Part shown: positions 39,723 to 48,266 of the stretch, one piece after another
Position numbering within the stretch: position 1 is the first letter of the stretch
Layout: each line of letters begins with the position of its first letter
Source of the DNA: Bacteroidota bacterium
GTDB lineage: Bacteria; Bacteroidota; Bacteroidia; Cytophagales; Cyclobacteriaceae
NCBI GenBank assembly: GCA_023428695.1
Contig: JAEYWY010000022.1
Coordinates: 1 to 64,000 of the forward strand
DNA length: 64,000 bases
Reading direction: 5' to 3'
Notes under the pieces: generated by a model
What the model was told of the DNA's origin: nothing
Database searches by the model: none
Seen by the model: only the letters and a program-made list of their open reading frames with translations
Position numbers and translations under genes: made by a program

Positions 39723-41654
39723 ATGTTTAACAAGTTTCTCAAAAAACGGAACTACACCCCCATCGCGGATCACGAACGTATGGCCATCATCGAACGGTCA
39801 TCAAAGCAGGTTTCGCGCGGCGTTTTTTATTCGACGGTGATCATTATAACCTCGTTCCTGCCCGTTTTCATGCTCACCGGTCAGGAGGGAAAACTATTTC
39901 ATCCCCTGGCCTATACGAAGACATTCATCATGCTAGTCGATGCGATTCTGGTCGTAACGCTTGCACCGGTGGTCATCTCGTTCCTCATGAAAGGGCGTTT
40001 TACCAATGAAAGGAAAAACCCCGTTAATCGTTTCCTTGAAAAAGTGTACGAACCTGTAATCCGCACGTGTATCAAATGGAGGAAAACCACGATAGGTGTA
40101 AACATCCTCGCGCTGGCAGTAAGCATACCCTTGCTGCTTAGTCTTGGTAAAGAGTTCATGCCGCCACTCGATGAACAATCAATCCTGTTCATGCCGGTCA
40201 CCTTACCCGAGGTCTCCAACGAAGAGGCCAAGCGCATTTTGCAGGTACAGGACAAGATCATCAAATCGGTCCCCGAAGTCGATAAAGTCCTCGGCAAGGC
40301 GGGAAGAGCAAGTACCGCAACGGACAACTCACCGATCAGCATGATCGAAACGATCATCATGCTTAAACCAAAAACACAATGGCGTGAAGGCATCACGAAA
40401 AACGACATCATCAACGAGCTCGATGCAAAAATGCAGATTCCCGGTGTCGTCAACGGTTGGACACAGCCTATCATTAATCGCATCAACATGCTCGCGACCG
40501 GTATCCGTACCGATGTCGGCGTGAAAGTTTACGGACAGAATCTCGATAGTATCGCGGCCGTGTCTGAGCGGGTAAAGGCTGCCCTCGCAGGTGTGCCGGG
40601 CGTAAAAGACCTGTACGTCGACCCGATAACAGGCGGGAAGTATCTCACCATCGATATCAACCGAGACGCGCTCGCAAGGTATGGCCTCACCGTTGATGAT
40701 GTTAACATGATCGTCGAGTCAGCCATTGGTGGATCACCTGTCGGGCAAACCATAGAAGGTCGCCAGCGCTTTTCCATCAGCGTAAGGATGGCGCAGGATT
40801 TCAGGAGCAGTCTTGATCAGCTGAAGCGCATTCCGATTATGACTCCTGCAGTTGGTAACGTTCCGCTTTCAGCCATCGCGGATATCCGCTTTGAAGACGG
40901 ACCGCCTATGATAACATCGGAGAACGCGATGTTACGCGGGGCTGTTCTGTTCAACGTTCGCGACCGCGACCTTGGCAGCACCGTCGAAGATGCTATCGCT
41001 CAACTCAATCGTCAACTGGGCGCATTGCCCAACGGTTATTATCTCGAATGGAGCGGTCAGTATGAAAACCTCATCCGCGGTCAACAGACATTGATGATGA
41101 TCCTTCCAGTCGTGTTACTCATCATCTTTATCTCGCTCTACCTGGCATTCAAATCGATTCGGGAAGCATTCTTCAGTCTCATCACGGTGCCGTTCGCACT
41201 CATCGGTGGCGCGTACATGGTGTACTTCTTCGATGCAAATCTGTCGGTGGCGGTAGCGGTGGGATTCATCGCACTCTTTGGTATTGCCGTCGAGACCGGC
41301 GTCGTGATGGTCATCTACCTGAACGACGCGATGCAGCAACTTGTAAAACTAAGAGGCAACTCACGCGAGACGATCACCAGAGATGAACTTCGTGAATACG
41401 TTGTCGCCGGCGCTGCAAAGCGTCTGCGTCCCAAACTGATGACGGTCTGCGTTGCACTTTTCGGTCTTGTCCCTGTACTGTGGGCAACCGGCGTAGGCAG
41501 CGACGTGATGCAACCAATCGTCCTCCCTATGATCGGCGGCGTGCTCACATCATCGACGCATATCCTGCTCGTTACACCGCTCATCTTCCTTATGACAAAA
41601 GAATACGAACTGAAAAAATTCGGAAAACTGGAAGTGTATGATGTTAAACATTAA
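39723..41654 (+). CDS. cusA: CusA/CzcA-type RND efflux pump, C-terminal part
   Basis: 643 residues. After a linker (MFNKFLKKRNYTPIADHERM) the sequence continues exactly where the first part stops: ERSSKQVSRGVFYSTVIIIT, then LTGQEGKLFHPLAYTKTF with helices 5-6, the second porter domain (ATGIRTDVGVKVYGQNLDS) and helices 7-12, ending in LRPKLMTVCVALFGLVPVLW. The ATG lies 2 nt after the previous stop, in the +2 frame, with an in-frame stop at 39705, so independent translation is possible. The pump exports Cu(I)/Ag(I) (or other divalent metals) from the periplasm, driven by protons. Confidence 0.85.
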   Translation: MFNKFLKKRNYTPIADHERMAIIERSSKQVSRGVFYSTVIIITSFLPVFMLTGQEGKLFHPLAYTKTFIMLVDAILVVTLAPVVISFLMKGRFTNERKNPVNRFLEKVYEPVIRTCIKWRKTTIGVNILALAVSIPLLLSLGKEFMPPLDEQSILFMPVTLPEVSNEEAKRILQVQDKIIKSVPEVDKVLGKAGRASTATDNSPISMIETIIMLKPKTQWREGITKNDIINELDAKMQIPGVVNGWTQPIINRINMLATGIRTDVGVKVYGQNLDSIAAVSERVKAALAGVPGVKDLYVDPITGGKYLTIDINRDALARYGLTVDDVNMIVESAIGGSPVGQTIEGRQRFSISVRMAQDFRSSLDQLKRIPIMTPAVGNVPLSAIADIRFEDGPPMITSENAMLRGAVLFNVRDRDLGSTVEDAIAQLNRQLGALPNGYYLEWSGQYENLIRGQQTLMMILPVVLLIIFISLYLAFKSIREAFFSLITVPFALIGGAYMVYFFDANLSVAVAVGFIALFGIAVETGVVMVIYLNDAMQQLVKLRGNSRETITRDELREYVVAGAAKRLRPKLMTVCVALFGLVPVLWATGVGSDVMQPIVLPMIGGVLTSSTHILLVTPLIFLMTKEYELKKFGKLEVYDVKH

Positions 41655-43128
41655 GCATATCATTCAAGATCTTATGAGTCGTCGTTTGGGCGGCTCCCGC
41701 CAGAGGCGGGCCGGGCTATCCGTTCCAAGCCCCTCACGCGTCCCGGAACGTTTTTTTCTCCTCATCACACCAGAACCTGGCGAACGAAGTTCGTCAATCA
41801 ACCAGGTTCGCCAGAACCCGGCCCTGGCTTTCAATCCTGTCCATCCTTTAATCCCCCAAAATCCCAGTCGGTCTTTCCACTTCTATCCCTGCCGCGGGCT
41901 CGCGATAATATTGTTACTTCTCGTATCTGTGAGCTTACGCGCACAAGTCATTTCGCTTGACAGCGTTCTTTCCATAATCGACAGGAACAATCCTATGCTC
42001 GAAGAGTACGAACGTAGGGCGGATGCGTTGAACGAATACGCTGCCGGAGCAAAATCATGGATGGCGCCGATGGTTGGAGTCGGAACGTTTATGAAACCGT
42101 ATCCCGGGCAAACACCAATGACCGAAGGTGAACGCGGATCATGGATGCTTTCCGTTGAACAGGACATACCTAATCCGGCAAAGCTGAATGCAAACAGAAA
42201 TTACTTGCAATCAAAGGCCGCGATCGAAAATGAGCGACGCTCCCTTCAATATAACGAACTGCGGACCGAGGCGAAGACATACTATTATCAATGGCTTGTC
42301 GCCGAAAAGAAACTTTCGGTATTGCGGGAGAATGAACGCATTATAACCCTGATGCTTAAACTTGCGCGCATTCGTTATCCGTACAACCAGGGTACACTCG
42401 GAAATATTTACAAAGCCGAAGGTCGTTTGAGTGAAGTGCAAAACATGCAATTGATGACGATCTCTGCTATCGAACGCAGCAGCTATCAGTTAAAAGCCCT
42501 GATGAATATGCCGGCGACAGACTCCATTGCCATCGATACGACCACTGTCGTAGCGTTTGAACCGACGCGCGTCATTGCTGATACCGCCGAACTGAGTCAG
42601 GTACGGAGCGACATCAGACAGATTGAGCAGACGATTGAGGTAATGCGCCTTAATCAGCAACTGCAACGCGTACAGGCTAAACCCGACTTCCGTATCCGTT
42701 TTGATCACATGCAACCGGTTGGTGATAACATGCCGAAATCATTCACCGCCATGGCAATGATTTCCATTCCGTTTGCGCCGTGGTCTTCCAGAATGTACAA
42801 AGCGGAAATAAAGGGCATGCAATATGACATCGAGGCCATGCAAAAATCAAAGTCGGCTATCCTGCTCGAAACCCGGGGTATGCTCGCCGGAATGGCTACA
42901 CAGCTGTCGCGCATGAGACAACAACTCGGCAACTATCAGAACAAGATAATTCCCGCGTTGAGCAAGAATTACCAAACCGTGATGCTCGCCTACGAGGAAA
43001 ACCGCGAACAGCTTCCGATGGTGATAGACGCCTGGGAGGCACTGAACATGGCGCAGATGGAATGCCTCAATAAACTCGAAGAATACTACCTCATGATCGT
43101 ACGATATGAAAAGGAACTGGAGAAATAA
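41638..43128 (+). CDS. TolC-family outer membrane factor with displaced start
   Basis: The open frame runs from 41638 and overlaps the pump by 17 nt. Only the part from about codon 85 reads as a native protein: a signal peptide (LAIILLLLVSVSLRAQ), then SLDSVLSIIDRNNPMLEEYE and the two helical hairpin repeats of OEP/TolC proteins (LKLARIRYPYNQGTLGNIYK; QLGNYQNKIIPALSKNYQTV). The first ~80 codons are made of intergenic-type palindromes and give no sensible protein. No ATG stands close to the signal peptide, so the true start is unclear. The protein would form the outer-membrane channel of the tripartite metal pump. Confidence 0.8.
   Translation: MMLNIKHIIQDLMSRRLGGSRQRRAGLSVPSPSRVPERFFLLITPEPGERSSSINQVRQNPALAFNPVHPLIPQNPSRSFHFYPCRGLAIILLLLVSVSLRAQVISLDSVLSIIDRNNPMLEEYERRADALNEYAAGAKSWMAPMVGVGTFMKPYPGQTPMTEGERGSWMLSVEQDIPNPAKLNANRNYLQSKAAIENERRSLQYNELRTEAKTYYYQWLVAEKKLSVLRENERIITLMLKLARIRYPYNQGTLGNIYKAEGRLSEVQNMQLMTISAIERSSYQLKALMNMPATDSIAIDTTTVVAFEPTRVIADTAELSQVRSDIRQIEQTIEVMRLNQQLQRVQAKPDFRIRFDHMQPVGDNMPKSFTAMAMISIPFAPWSSRMYKAEIKGMQYDIEAMQKSKSAILLETRGMLAGMATQLSRMRQQLGNYQNKIIPALSKNYQTVMLAYEENREQLPMVIDAWEALNMAQMECLNKLEEYYLMIVRYEKELEK
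41690..41880. repeat. cluster of intergenic palindromic repeats at the 5' end of the TolC gene
   Basis: Contains CCCGCCAGAGGCGGG (41696-41710), CGTTCC paired with GGAACG (41721-41750), CTGGCGAAC paired with GTTCGCCAG (41777-41813) and the phrase TCCATCCTTTAATCCC seen as a dispersed repeat in Bacteroidota genomes. Confidence 0.65.
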
Positions 43129-44407
43129 CTGGATCGTCGTTGTGTTGGCAGCACTGTTAGCCTTTGCCTCGTGCAACGGAAAACAAGACCATACCGAGCA
43201 CAACGATACCTATACGTGCCCAATGCACCCCACGGTCGTTTCTGATCGTCCGTCCACGTGTCCGGTGTGTGGAATGGACCTCGTGCGCAAGGCGCGTCCC
43301 GGTGAAGAAGTCGAGATCACGGACGATCTCGCAAAACTTTTGAAGTCGCCCAACGAAGTTGTCGTTGCCAACATCAGGACGATAAAACCAATGTACAAGT
43401 CGCAAAGCACATCGCTTGAAGCCCACGGGTTGGTTACATACGATACGCGCAACATCCAGACGATCGCGGCGCGTGTTGGTGGCAGACTCGAAAAAGTTTA
43501 TCTGAAGTATGCGTTCCAACCAGTCACCAGGGGGCAGGCCGTTGCTGAGATTTACAGCCCCGAACTGATCACTTCTCAACGCGAACTGTTGTTCCTAATC
43601 CAAAACGATCCAGGTAACACTACGCTCATTGACGGTGCAAACCGCAAGCTCGAACTTTTGGGTATGACGCGCGCACAAATCAACAGATTAATCGAACGCA
43701 GGGAAGCCAGCAGCACGTTTACGGTTTACAGTCCACATTCCGGATACCTTATTACAGGGCAACCTGCCACAATGGAACAGCAACAGGATGTCATATCCAC
43801 CGCTGAGCCGATGGGCAACGGCATGGGTGGTGGCATGAGTGGCTCATCGCCGGCTACACCATCCAATTCGTCCACGTCAAATGCAGAAAGTGCTCTCGTC
43901 CGCGAAGGCAGCTATGTTTCGGCGGGACAGCCTATGTTTACCATTGTCAACACAAATGCGCTCAGAGTCGAACTCGATATTCCTTCCACCGAAGGCGTTT
44001 TGCTGCAAAAGGGCGACTCAATCTTGTTGAACTACGGTAACAACAGGAACGAACAAACCACTATCGACATGGTCCAGCCTTTCTTTGACAAGGGGCAGGA
44101 CTTCATTAAAGTGAGGGTCATCACAAAACGTACAGACGAAATCCGCATTGGCGAACTGGTTACTGCAACCATTCAGTTACCCGCGCGTGAATCGTTGTGG
44201 GTGCCGAGGGAAGCAGTGCTCGACCTCGGAACGGAAGAGATCGTATTCACGCGGGAACGTGGTGTGTTGAAACCCAAAACCGTGACAACAGGAATGAGAG
44301 CGAATGCTGAAATACAAATCACCGGAGGACTCGCATCCTCCGACGAGATTGCAGCCAACGCGCAATACCTTATCGACAGTGAGAACTTCATCAAAACCAA
44401 CGACTAA
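43106..44407 (+). CDS. CusB-type RND periplasmic adaptor lipoprotein 1
   Basis: 433 residues; starts inside the end of the TolC gene (23-nt overlap). Lipoprotein signal (IVVVLAALLAFASC, Cys23). Right after it comes a short heavy-metal-binding domain, YTCPMHPTVVSDRPSTCPVC with GMDLV. Then the barrel-sandwich, helical hairpin and membrane-proximal domains of HlyD/CusB adaptors (GGRLEKVYLKYAFQPVTRGQ, REAVLDLGTEEIVF). A Gly/Met/Ser-rich loop near residue 240 (EPMGNGMGGGMSGSS) may bind copper. It links the pump to the outer membrane channel and hands metal over. Confidence 0.88.
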   Translation: MKRNWRNNWIVVVLAALLAFASCNGKQDHTEHNDTYTCPMHPTVVSDRPSTCPVCGMDLVRKARPGEEVEITDDLAKLLKSPNEVVVANIRTIKPMYKSQSTSLEAHGLVTYDTRNIQTIAARVGGRLEKVYLKYAFQPVTRGQAVAEIYSPELITSQRELLFLIQNDPGNTTLIDGANRKLELLGMTRAQINRLIERREASSTFTVYSPHSGYLITGQPATMEQQQDVISTAEPMGNGMGGGMSGSSPATPSNSSTSNAESALVREGSYVSAGQPMFTIVNTNALRVELDIPSTEGVLLQKGDSILLNYGNNRNEQTTIDMVQPFFDKGQDFIKVRVITKRTDEIRIGELVTATIQLPARESLWVPREAVLDLGTEEIVFTRERGVLKPKTVTTGMRANAEIQITGGLASSDEIAANAQYLIDSENFIKTND

Positions 44408-44408
44408 G

Positions 44409-45617
44409 ATGAAAGCGTCATACATTTTAATAGCGGCCTTGCTCCTGTTTACCGCGTGTTCGAAACAACAAACCGACACGTCGCATGAAGGGCACGCACA
44501 TAGTGCAGGGGAAAAATACACATGTCCCATGCACCCGCAAGTCGTTTCGGATAAGCCCGGTACCTGTCCTGTGTGTGGAATGGACCTCGTGAAGGTTGGC
44601 AACACTGAAGCTTCAGGCAACGACCTTATGCTTACCGATAGCCAGGTGAAGCTCGCCAACATCACCACGCAAAAGGTATCAAAGAAAGCTATTGGCCAGA
44701 CCGTTGTTATCAACGGGCGATTCACGCTCAATGAACAGCGCAGCGAGGCCATTAGCAGCAGGGCGGCCGGGCGAATTGAAAAACTCTTCATCAAAGAAAC
44801 GGGTCAACCCGTGAGAAAAGGAGAACCGTTGTATGTAATGTACAGTGAAACACTGCTTACGTTACAGCAGGAATATCTCCTCGCAAAAGAACAATTCCAA
44901 ACATTGGGCGACACGGAAAAACGCTACAAGTCATTCCTGGAATCCGCTGAAAACAAATTGCTGTTATACGGCCTGACGAAATCACAGATCGAAAAACTCG
45001 ATGGTCCCGCGTCGCTTCAGCCGCGTGTAACATTCCTCGCCCCCTCCTCGGGAATTGTTACCGAAATCAACACAACGGAGGGCCAGTATGTTTCCGAAGG
45101 ACAATTACTCTACCGGATCGAAGACGTAAGTAAATTATGGATGGAAGCCGAACTGTATCCCGGTGAAACGTCTCTGGTGAAAGCCGGTGACAAGGTTACT
45201 GCACGCATCAGCAACGACCAAAAAGAAACGCTGGAGGCTACGATTGATTTTCTTAGTCCCGAATTTCGTTCGGGAACGCGAATTGCAATCATGCGCGCGT
45301 CCGTGGATAACACGAATGGAAAGTACAAGCCCGGCCAGCAGATTCAGATTTATCTGACACATTCGGCCAGGGAAGCAATTGCAATTCCCGTCGACGCTGT
45401 GATCCGCGATGGAAAAGGAGCCCACGTTTATCAGCAGGTCGGCAACAACACCTTCAGGCCGGCTATGGTAAAGACAGGTATAGAGACGTTCGACAGCGTG
45501 GAGATCACGAATGGACTGAAGGAGGGTGATACCGTGGCCGTATCGGGCGCGTACCTGCTGTATTCGGAACTCATTCTTAAAAAAGGCAGCGATCCGATGG
45601 CAGGGCACAACCACTAA
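44409..45617 (+). CDS. CusB-type RND periplasmic adaptor lipoprotein 2
   Basis: 402 residues from ATG 44409, directly after the stop of adaptor 1. Lipoprotein signal (YILIAALLLFTAC), a His-containing linker (DTSHEGHAHSAGEK) and the same heavy-metal-binding domain (YTCPMHPQVVSDKPGTCPVC, GMDLVKV). The adaptor body follows (SRAAGRIEKLFIKETGQPVR; WMEAELYPGETSLVKAG; YLLYSELILKKGS). It is a paralogue of the gene before it; two tandem adaptors may form heteromers or serve the pump together. Confidence 0.88.
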   Translation: MKASYILIAALLLFTACSKQQTDTSHEGHAHSAGEKYTCPMHPQVVSDKPGTCPVCGMDLVKVGNTEASGNDLMLTDSQVKLANITTQKVSKKAIGQTVVINGRFTLNEQRSEAISSRAAGRIEKLFIKETGQPVRKGEPLYVMYSETLLTLQQEYLLAKEQFQTLGDTEKRYKSFLESAENKLLLYGLTKSQIEKLDGPASLQPRVTFLAPSSGIVTEINTTEGQYVSEGQLLYRIEDVSKLWMEAELYPGETSLVKAGDKVTARISNDQKETLEATIDFLSPEFRSGTRIAIMRASVDNTNGKYKPGQQIQIYLTHSAREAIAIPVDAVIRDGKGAHVYQQVGNNTFRPAMVKTGIETFDSVEITNGLKEGDTVAVSGAYLLYSELILKKGSDPMAGHNH

Positions 45618-45660
45618 TCGAATTTGAAACAATAAAACTTAATTGATAAAATAAACCAGT

Positions 45661-46284
45661 ATGAACACAATGAAAATCCGATCAATCCTTAACAACCTGA
45701 TTTTGTCAGCCACAACGGTAGCCCTGATTGCCAGCTGCTCCGGCGGCAAACACGACGACCACCACGGCCATGATCACGAAGCGGAACATGCCTCCGGAAC
45801 CACAACCGAGGATGCTGCGGGACCACAATTTGAGGTCGCCGCTGAATTTCAAAATCAGTTGGCCAACGTGTTTAATTCGTATGTTGATTTAAAAGACGCA
45901 TTGGTAGCATCAAACGCTGAGTCGGCACAGGCGGGGGCCAAAGAAACCGACGAAGCTCTCGCGAATGTGGACATGAAACTACTTACCGGTGCTGCCCATA
46001 ACGACTGGATGACATACCTTGCTCCGATGCAAACCGCCCTGAAAGAGATGCAATCTGCGTCAGACATCGAAGTGCAGCGTCAGGCGTTCAGCGACCTGTC
46101 AAATAATCTTTACAAAAGTGTGAAGGCTTTTGGTCTCGGCGGCAAGGAAGCATTCTATGAATATTGCCCGATGGCTTTCAACGATGAAGGTGCATACTGG
46201 CTGAGTGACCAGGAAAAAATCCGCAATCCATATTTCGGTGACAAAATGCTGACGTGTGGCATGGTGAAAGAAAAACTCAAATAG
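45661..46284 (+). CDS. DUF3347 copper-associated lipoprotein
   Basis: 207 residues. Lipoprotein signal (SATTVALIASC) followed by a His-rich string (HDDHHGHDHEAEH), likely a metal buffer. The body is four helices (FQNQLANVFNSYVDLKDALV, RQAFSDLSNNLYKSVKAFGL) and ends with the family motif YCPMAFNDEGAYWLSD..NPYFGDKMLTCG, whose Cys, Met and His residues fit copper binding. DUF3347 proteins usually accompany CusB-like adaptors, either fused or adjacent, as here. Last gene of the copper cluster; a strong terminator follows. Confidence 0.9.
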   Translation: MNTMKIRSILNNLILSATTVALIASCSGGKHDDHHGHDHEAEHASGTTTEDAAGPQFEVAAEFQNQLANVFNSYVDLKDALVASNAESAQAGAKETDEALANVDMKLLTGAAHNDWMTYLAPMQTALKEMQSASDIEVQRQAFSDLSNNLYKSVKAFGLGGKEAFYEYCPMAFNDEGAYWLSDQEKIRNPYFGDKMLTCGMVKEKLK

Positions 46285-46304
46285 TTTATAGACAACGTAT
46301 AAGG

Positions 46305-46346
46305 TATCCGGCGTTTGCACTATTCGCATCGCCGGATATTTTTTTA
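46305..46346 (+). terminator. terminator of the copper cluster
   Basis: TATCCGGCG (46305-46313) pairs with CGCCGGATA (46330-46338), followed by eight T or T-rich bases. Confidence 0.85.
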
Positions 46347-46847
46347 TGCCTGTTTACGCACGACCGGAACCCACAACTCTTCTTCGGAATCCGGGTGTTC
46401 ACCTTTGTACTTCTCACCCATTACGGCAAAGTGCGGCCGGTTATCGAGTTTGAATTCAGAATTCGGCAGCCATTGTCCGTGAATGAATTGATACGTCGGC
46501 CCTGCCTCACTGGGACGACCTTTATAATTGAAGACCACGTATTCACCAGCAGGGATCACAAGTGTCGACATCCCGTCAGGTACATTCTCCGCGTTTTCGA
46601 CAGCAACGGCGGCCCATTTTTCAAATGTGTTCGTTGGATTAAAAGCCGCGAAGTATGAAAGGTCATCATAAACATCAACGGCGTACAATGCACGGTCAAT
46701 CGTCGACCGGATTTCGCGGCGCCGCGGCATAAAACTCTGCCAAAGTTCGCCAGTTCTGTTCGCGACAAGGGACATCCTCTCCCTTAAACCGACAACGGTG
46801 AAGCCGTCTAGCCTTTCAATTCTTGGATTCAAGTAGCTTTGATTCAT
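46344..46847 (-). CDS. GyrI-like/AraC effector-binding domain protein
   Basis: 167 residues forming one GyrI-like (SHS2) small-molecule binding domain: RIERLDGFTVVGLRERMS, YDDLSYFAAFNPTNTFEKWA, VIPAGEYVVFNYKGRPSEAG, then FIHGQWLPNSEFKLDNRPHF and the closing ELWVPV strand. No DNA-binding part is attached, so it is a stand-alone ligand-binding or hydrolase-like member. It converges on the copper cluster and ends in its terminator. Confidence 0.85.
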   Translation of the reverse strand: MNQSYLNPRIERLDGFTVVGLRERMSLVANRTGELWQSFMPRRREIRSTIDRALYAVDVYDDLSYFAAFNPTNTFEKWAAVAVENAENVPDGMSTLVIPAGEYVVFNYKGRPSEAGPTYQFIHGQWLPNSEFKLDNRPHFAVMGEKYKGEHPDSEEELWVPVVRKQA

Positions 46848-46999
46848 GTACTGGCAGGTGTGTTAAGAAACCGGTTAGCAAGATAGCGAGAAACCGCGAG
46901 GGAGCCATCTCCACCGGCCCCGCGGATCTGAATCTCCCTAATTTCTGGGATGGCACAACGAGATACATCGCGGTACCTTACGTCAACAAATTAAAGTTT

Positions 47000-48187
47000 A
47001 TGCGCATACCCCTTCTGATTCTGGCAACGCTTCTGGTTTTGGCAGGTTGCTCGTCATTCTTTGTAAGCTCGACTCACCCCCTTTCAGCGGATGAATGCAA
47101 AATTCTCTCAAAGAAGCGAGTCGTCTCAAGGCCCGGAAAACAGCCCCGGCTGAGGCCGAACTACACCATGCGATCTGAAACTCCGCGTTCCCCGATAAGG
47201 GAAAATTCAAATGAACCCATTGAATTCACGTTGGCAGATAATGGCGAACTGCCAGTTTTCTATGCCAGCACCAACACCACCATTCCCGGACCTCCGTCCA
47301 ATACGGCTCCTGCTTTGAACAGACCTGATGCGAAAATCGAATTTGAACCAGCGCCGTCAAACACAGTTGACGTTGAGCACTCTTCAACTGAAACGTTTCT
47401 GTTCGCACCAGTCGAAACCCACACGGAATGGCTTACTCCGGCGATGTTGGCGGGATCGCTGATATGCAGCGTGGCCTTACTGGCGGGTTTCGCTCCTGTT
47501 TTTATGCGCGTCAGTGCGTGGGCCGCCAGGCACCCCGTTGCAGCCAGGATGATGATTGCATCTGCCCATACCGCAACGGCTACCGGTGCGTTCCTTGCCG
47601 GATCCACACTTGCCGACAATGGTGAACGTTTACCTGCCAGTATGTTGGTCATCTCCGGGGGAGTGGCCATCGCAGGACTCCTCGCCCATCCAGGCGGAGC
47701 ATTTTCGCTCGGAACATTTACGACGGACTATATACGCCGCAAAGCGTGTGAGATGCTCCTGTTTGCCGGCGGAACCGCCATGTTGTTCACGGTAGCCAAT
47801 CTCAACGCGCATTCATCTTTGAATGTCGGTCATCATTACGAATACGCTCGGCATACCGAAAGTTCGGAAAAATTTGTCCCTGACGACAAAAAGTCAAGTG
47901 CTGTGACCATTAAACGCGTCAAGACAAAAGACCCTGAACCGAAGCGCAGGAGGTACATCGGTTTAAAGATTCTGGTCATCGCATTATTCAGCCTGGCCAC
48001 TCTTGGCGTTGCCGGACTAAGCTGTGCGCTGGCATGCGAAGGATATGAACTGGGCGCGGCTCTCCTTCTTTTCCTTGGAGAAGGTGCAATGATCTTCTTC
48101 CTTATCATTTCGTGGCGATCAATAAACCGAAAAGTGGGCAAACGCGCACGGGAACAAAAAGTCGAACCTGTTCCCGTCGGCACATAG
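47000..48187 (+). CDS. lipoprotein with several membrane segments, unknown function
   Basis: 395 residues from ATG 47000 (MRIPLLILATLLVLAGCSSF), which gives a clear lipobox; the longer open frame has no start signals. After a Pro-rich extracytoplasmic region of about 120 residues come at least five hydrophobic helices (MLAGSLICSVALLAGFAPVF; MMIASAHTATATGAFLAGST; MLVISGGVAIAGLLAHPGGA; ILVIALFSLATLGVAGLSCA; LLLFLGEGAMIFFLIISW) and a short basic tail. The family is not recognised; lipoproteins with polytopic C-terminal parts are known in Bacteroidota. Confidence 0.7.
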   Translation: MRIPLLILATLLVLAGCSSFFVSSTHPLSADECKILSKKRVVSRPGKQPRLRPNYTMRSETPRSPIRENSNEPIEFTLADNGELPVFYASTNTTIPGPPSNTAPALNRPDAKIEFEPAPSNTVDVEHSSTETFLFAPVETHTEWLTPAMLAGSLICSVALLAGFAPVFMRVSAWAARHPVAARMMIASAHTATATGAFLAGSTLADNGERLPASMLVISGGVAIAGLLAHPGGAFSLGTFTTDYIRRKACEMLLFAGGTAMLFTVANLNAHSSLNVGHHYEYARHTESSEKFVPDDKKSSAVTIKRVKTKDPEPKRRRYIGLKILVIALFSLATLGVAGLSCALACEGYELGAALLLFLGEGAMIFFLIISWRSINRKVGKRAREQKVEPVPVGT

Positions 48188-48213
48188 GTGGCCACGCTAT
48201 TTTCAAAAGAAGA

Positions 48214-48240
48214 GGCTATAAGAACAAAGTTCCTATAGCC
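48214..48240. terminator. bidirectional terminator
   Basis: GGCTATA and GAAC pair with GTTC and TATAGCC around AAA with one mismatch. It lies between two convergent genes. Confidence 0.7.
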
Positions 48241-48266
48241 TTTACTTTTCTCCGACGAATAACGTA

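Noticed and set aside
44177..44794. 205-codon minus-strand ORF
   Set aside because: Antisense to the two adaptor genes; no independent support.
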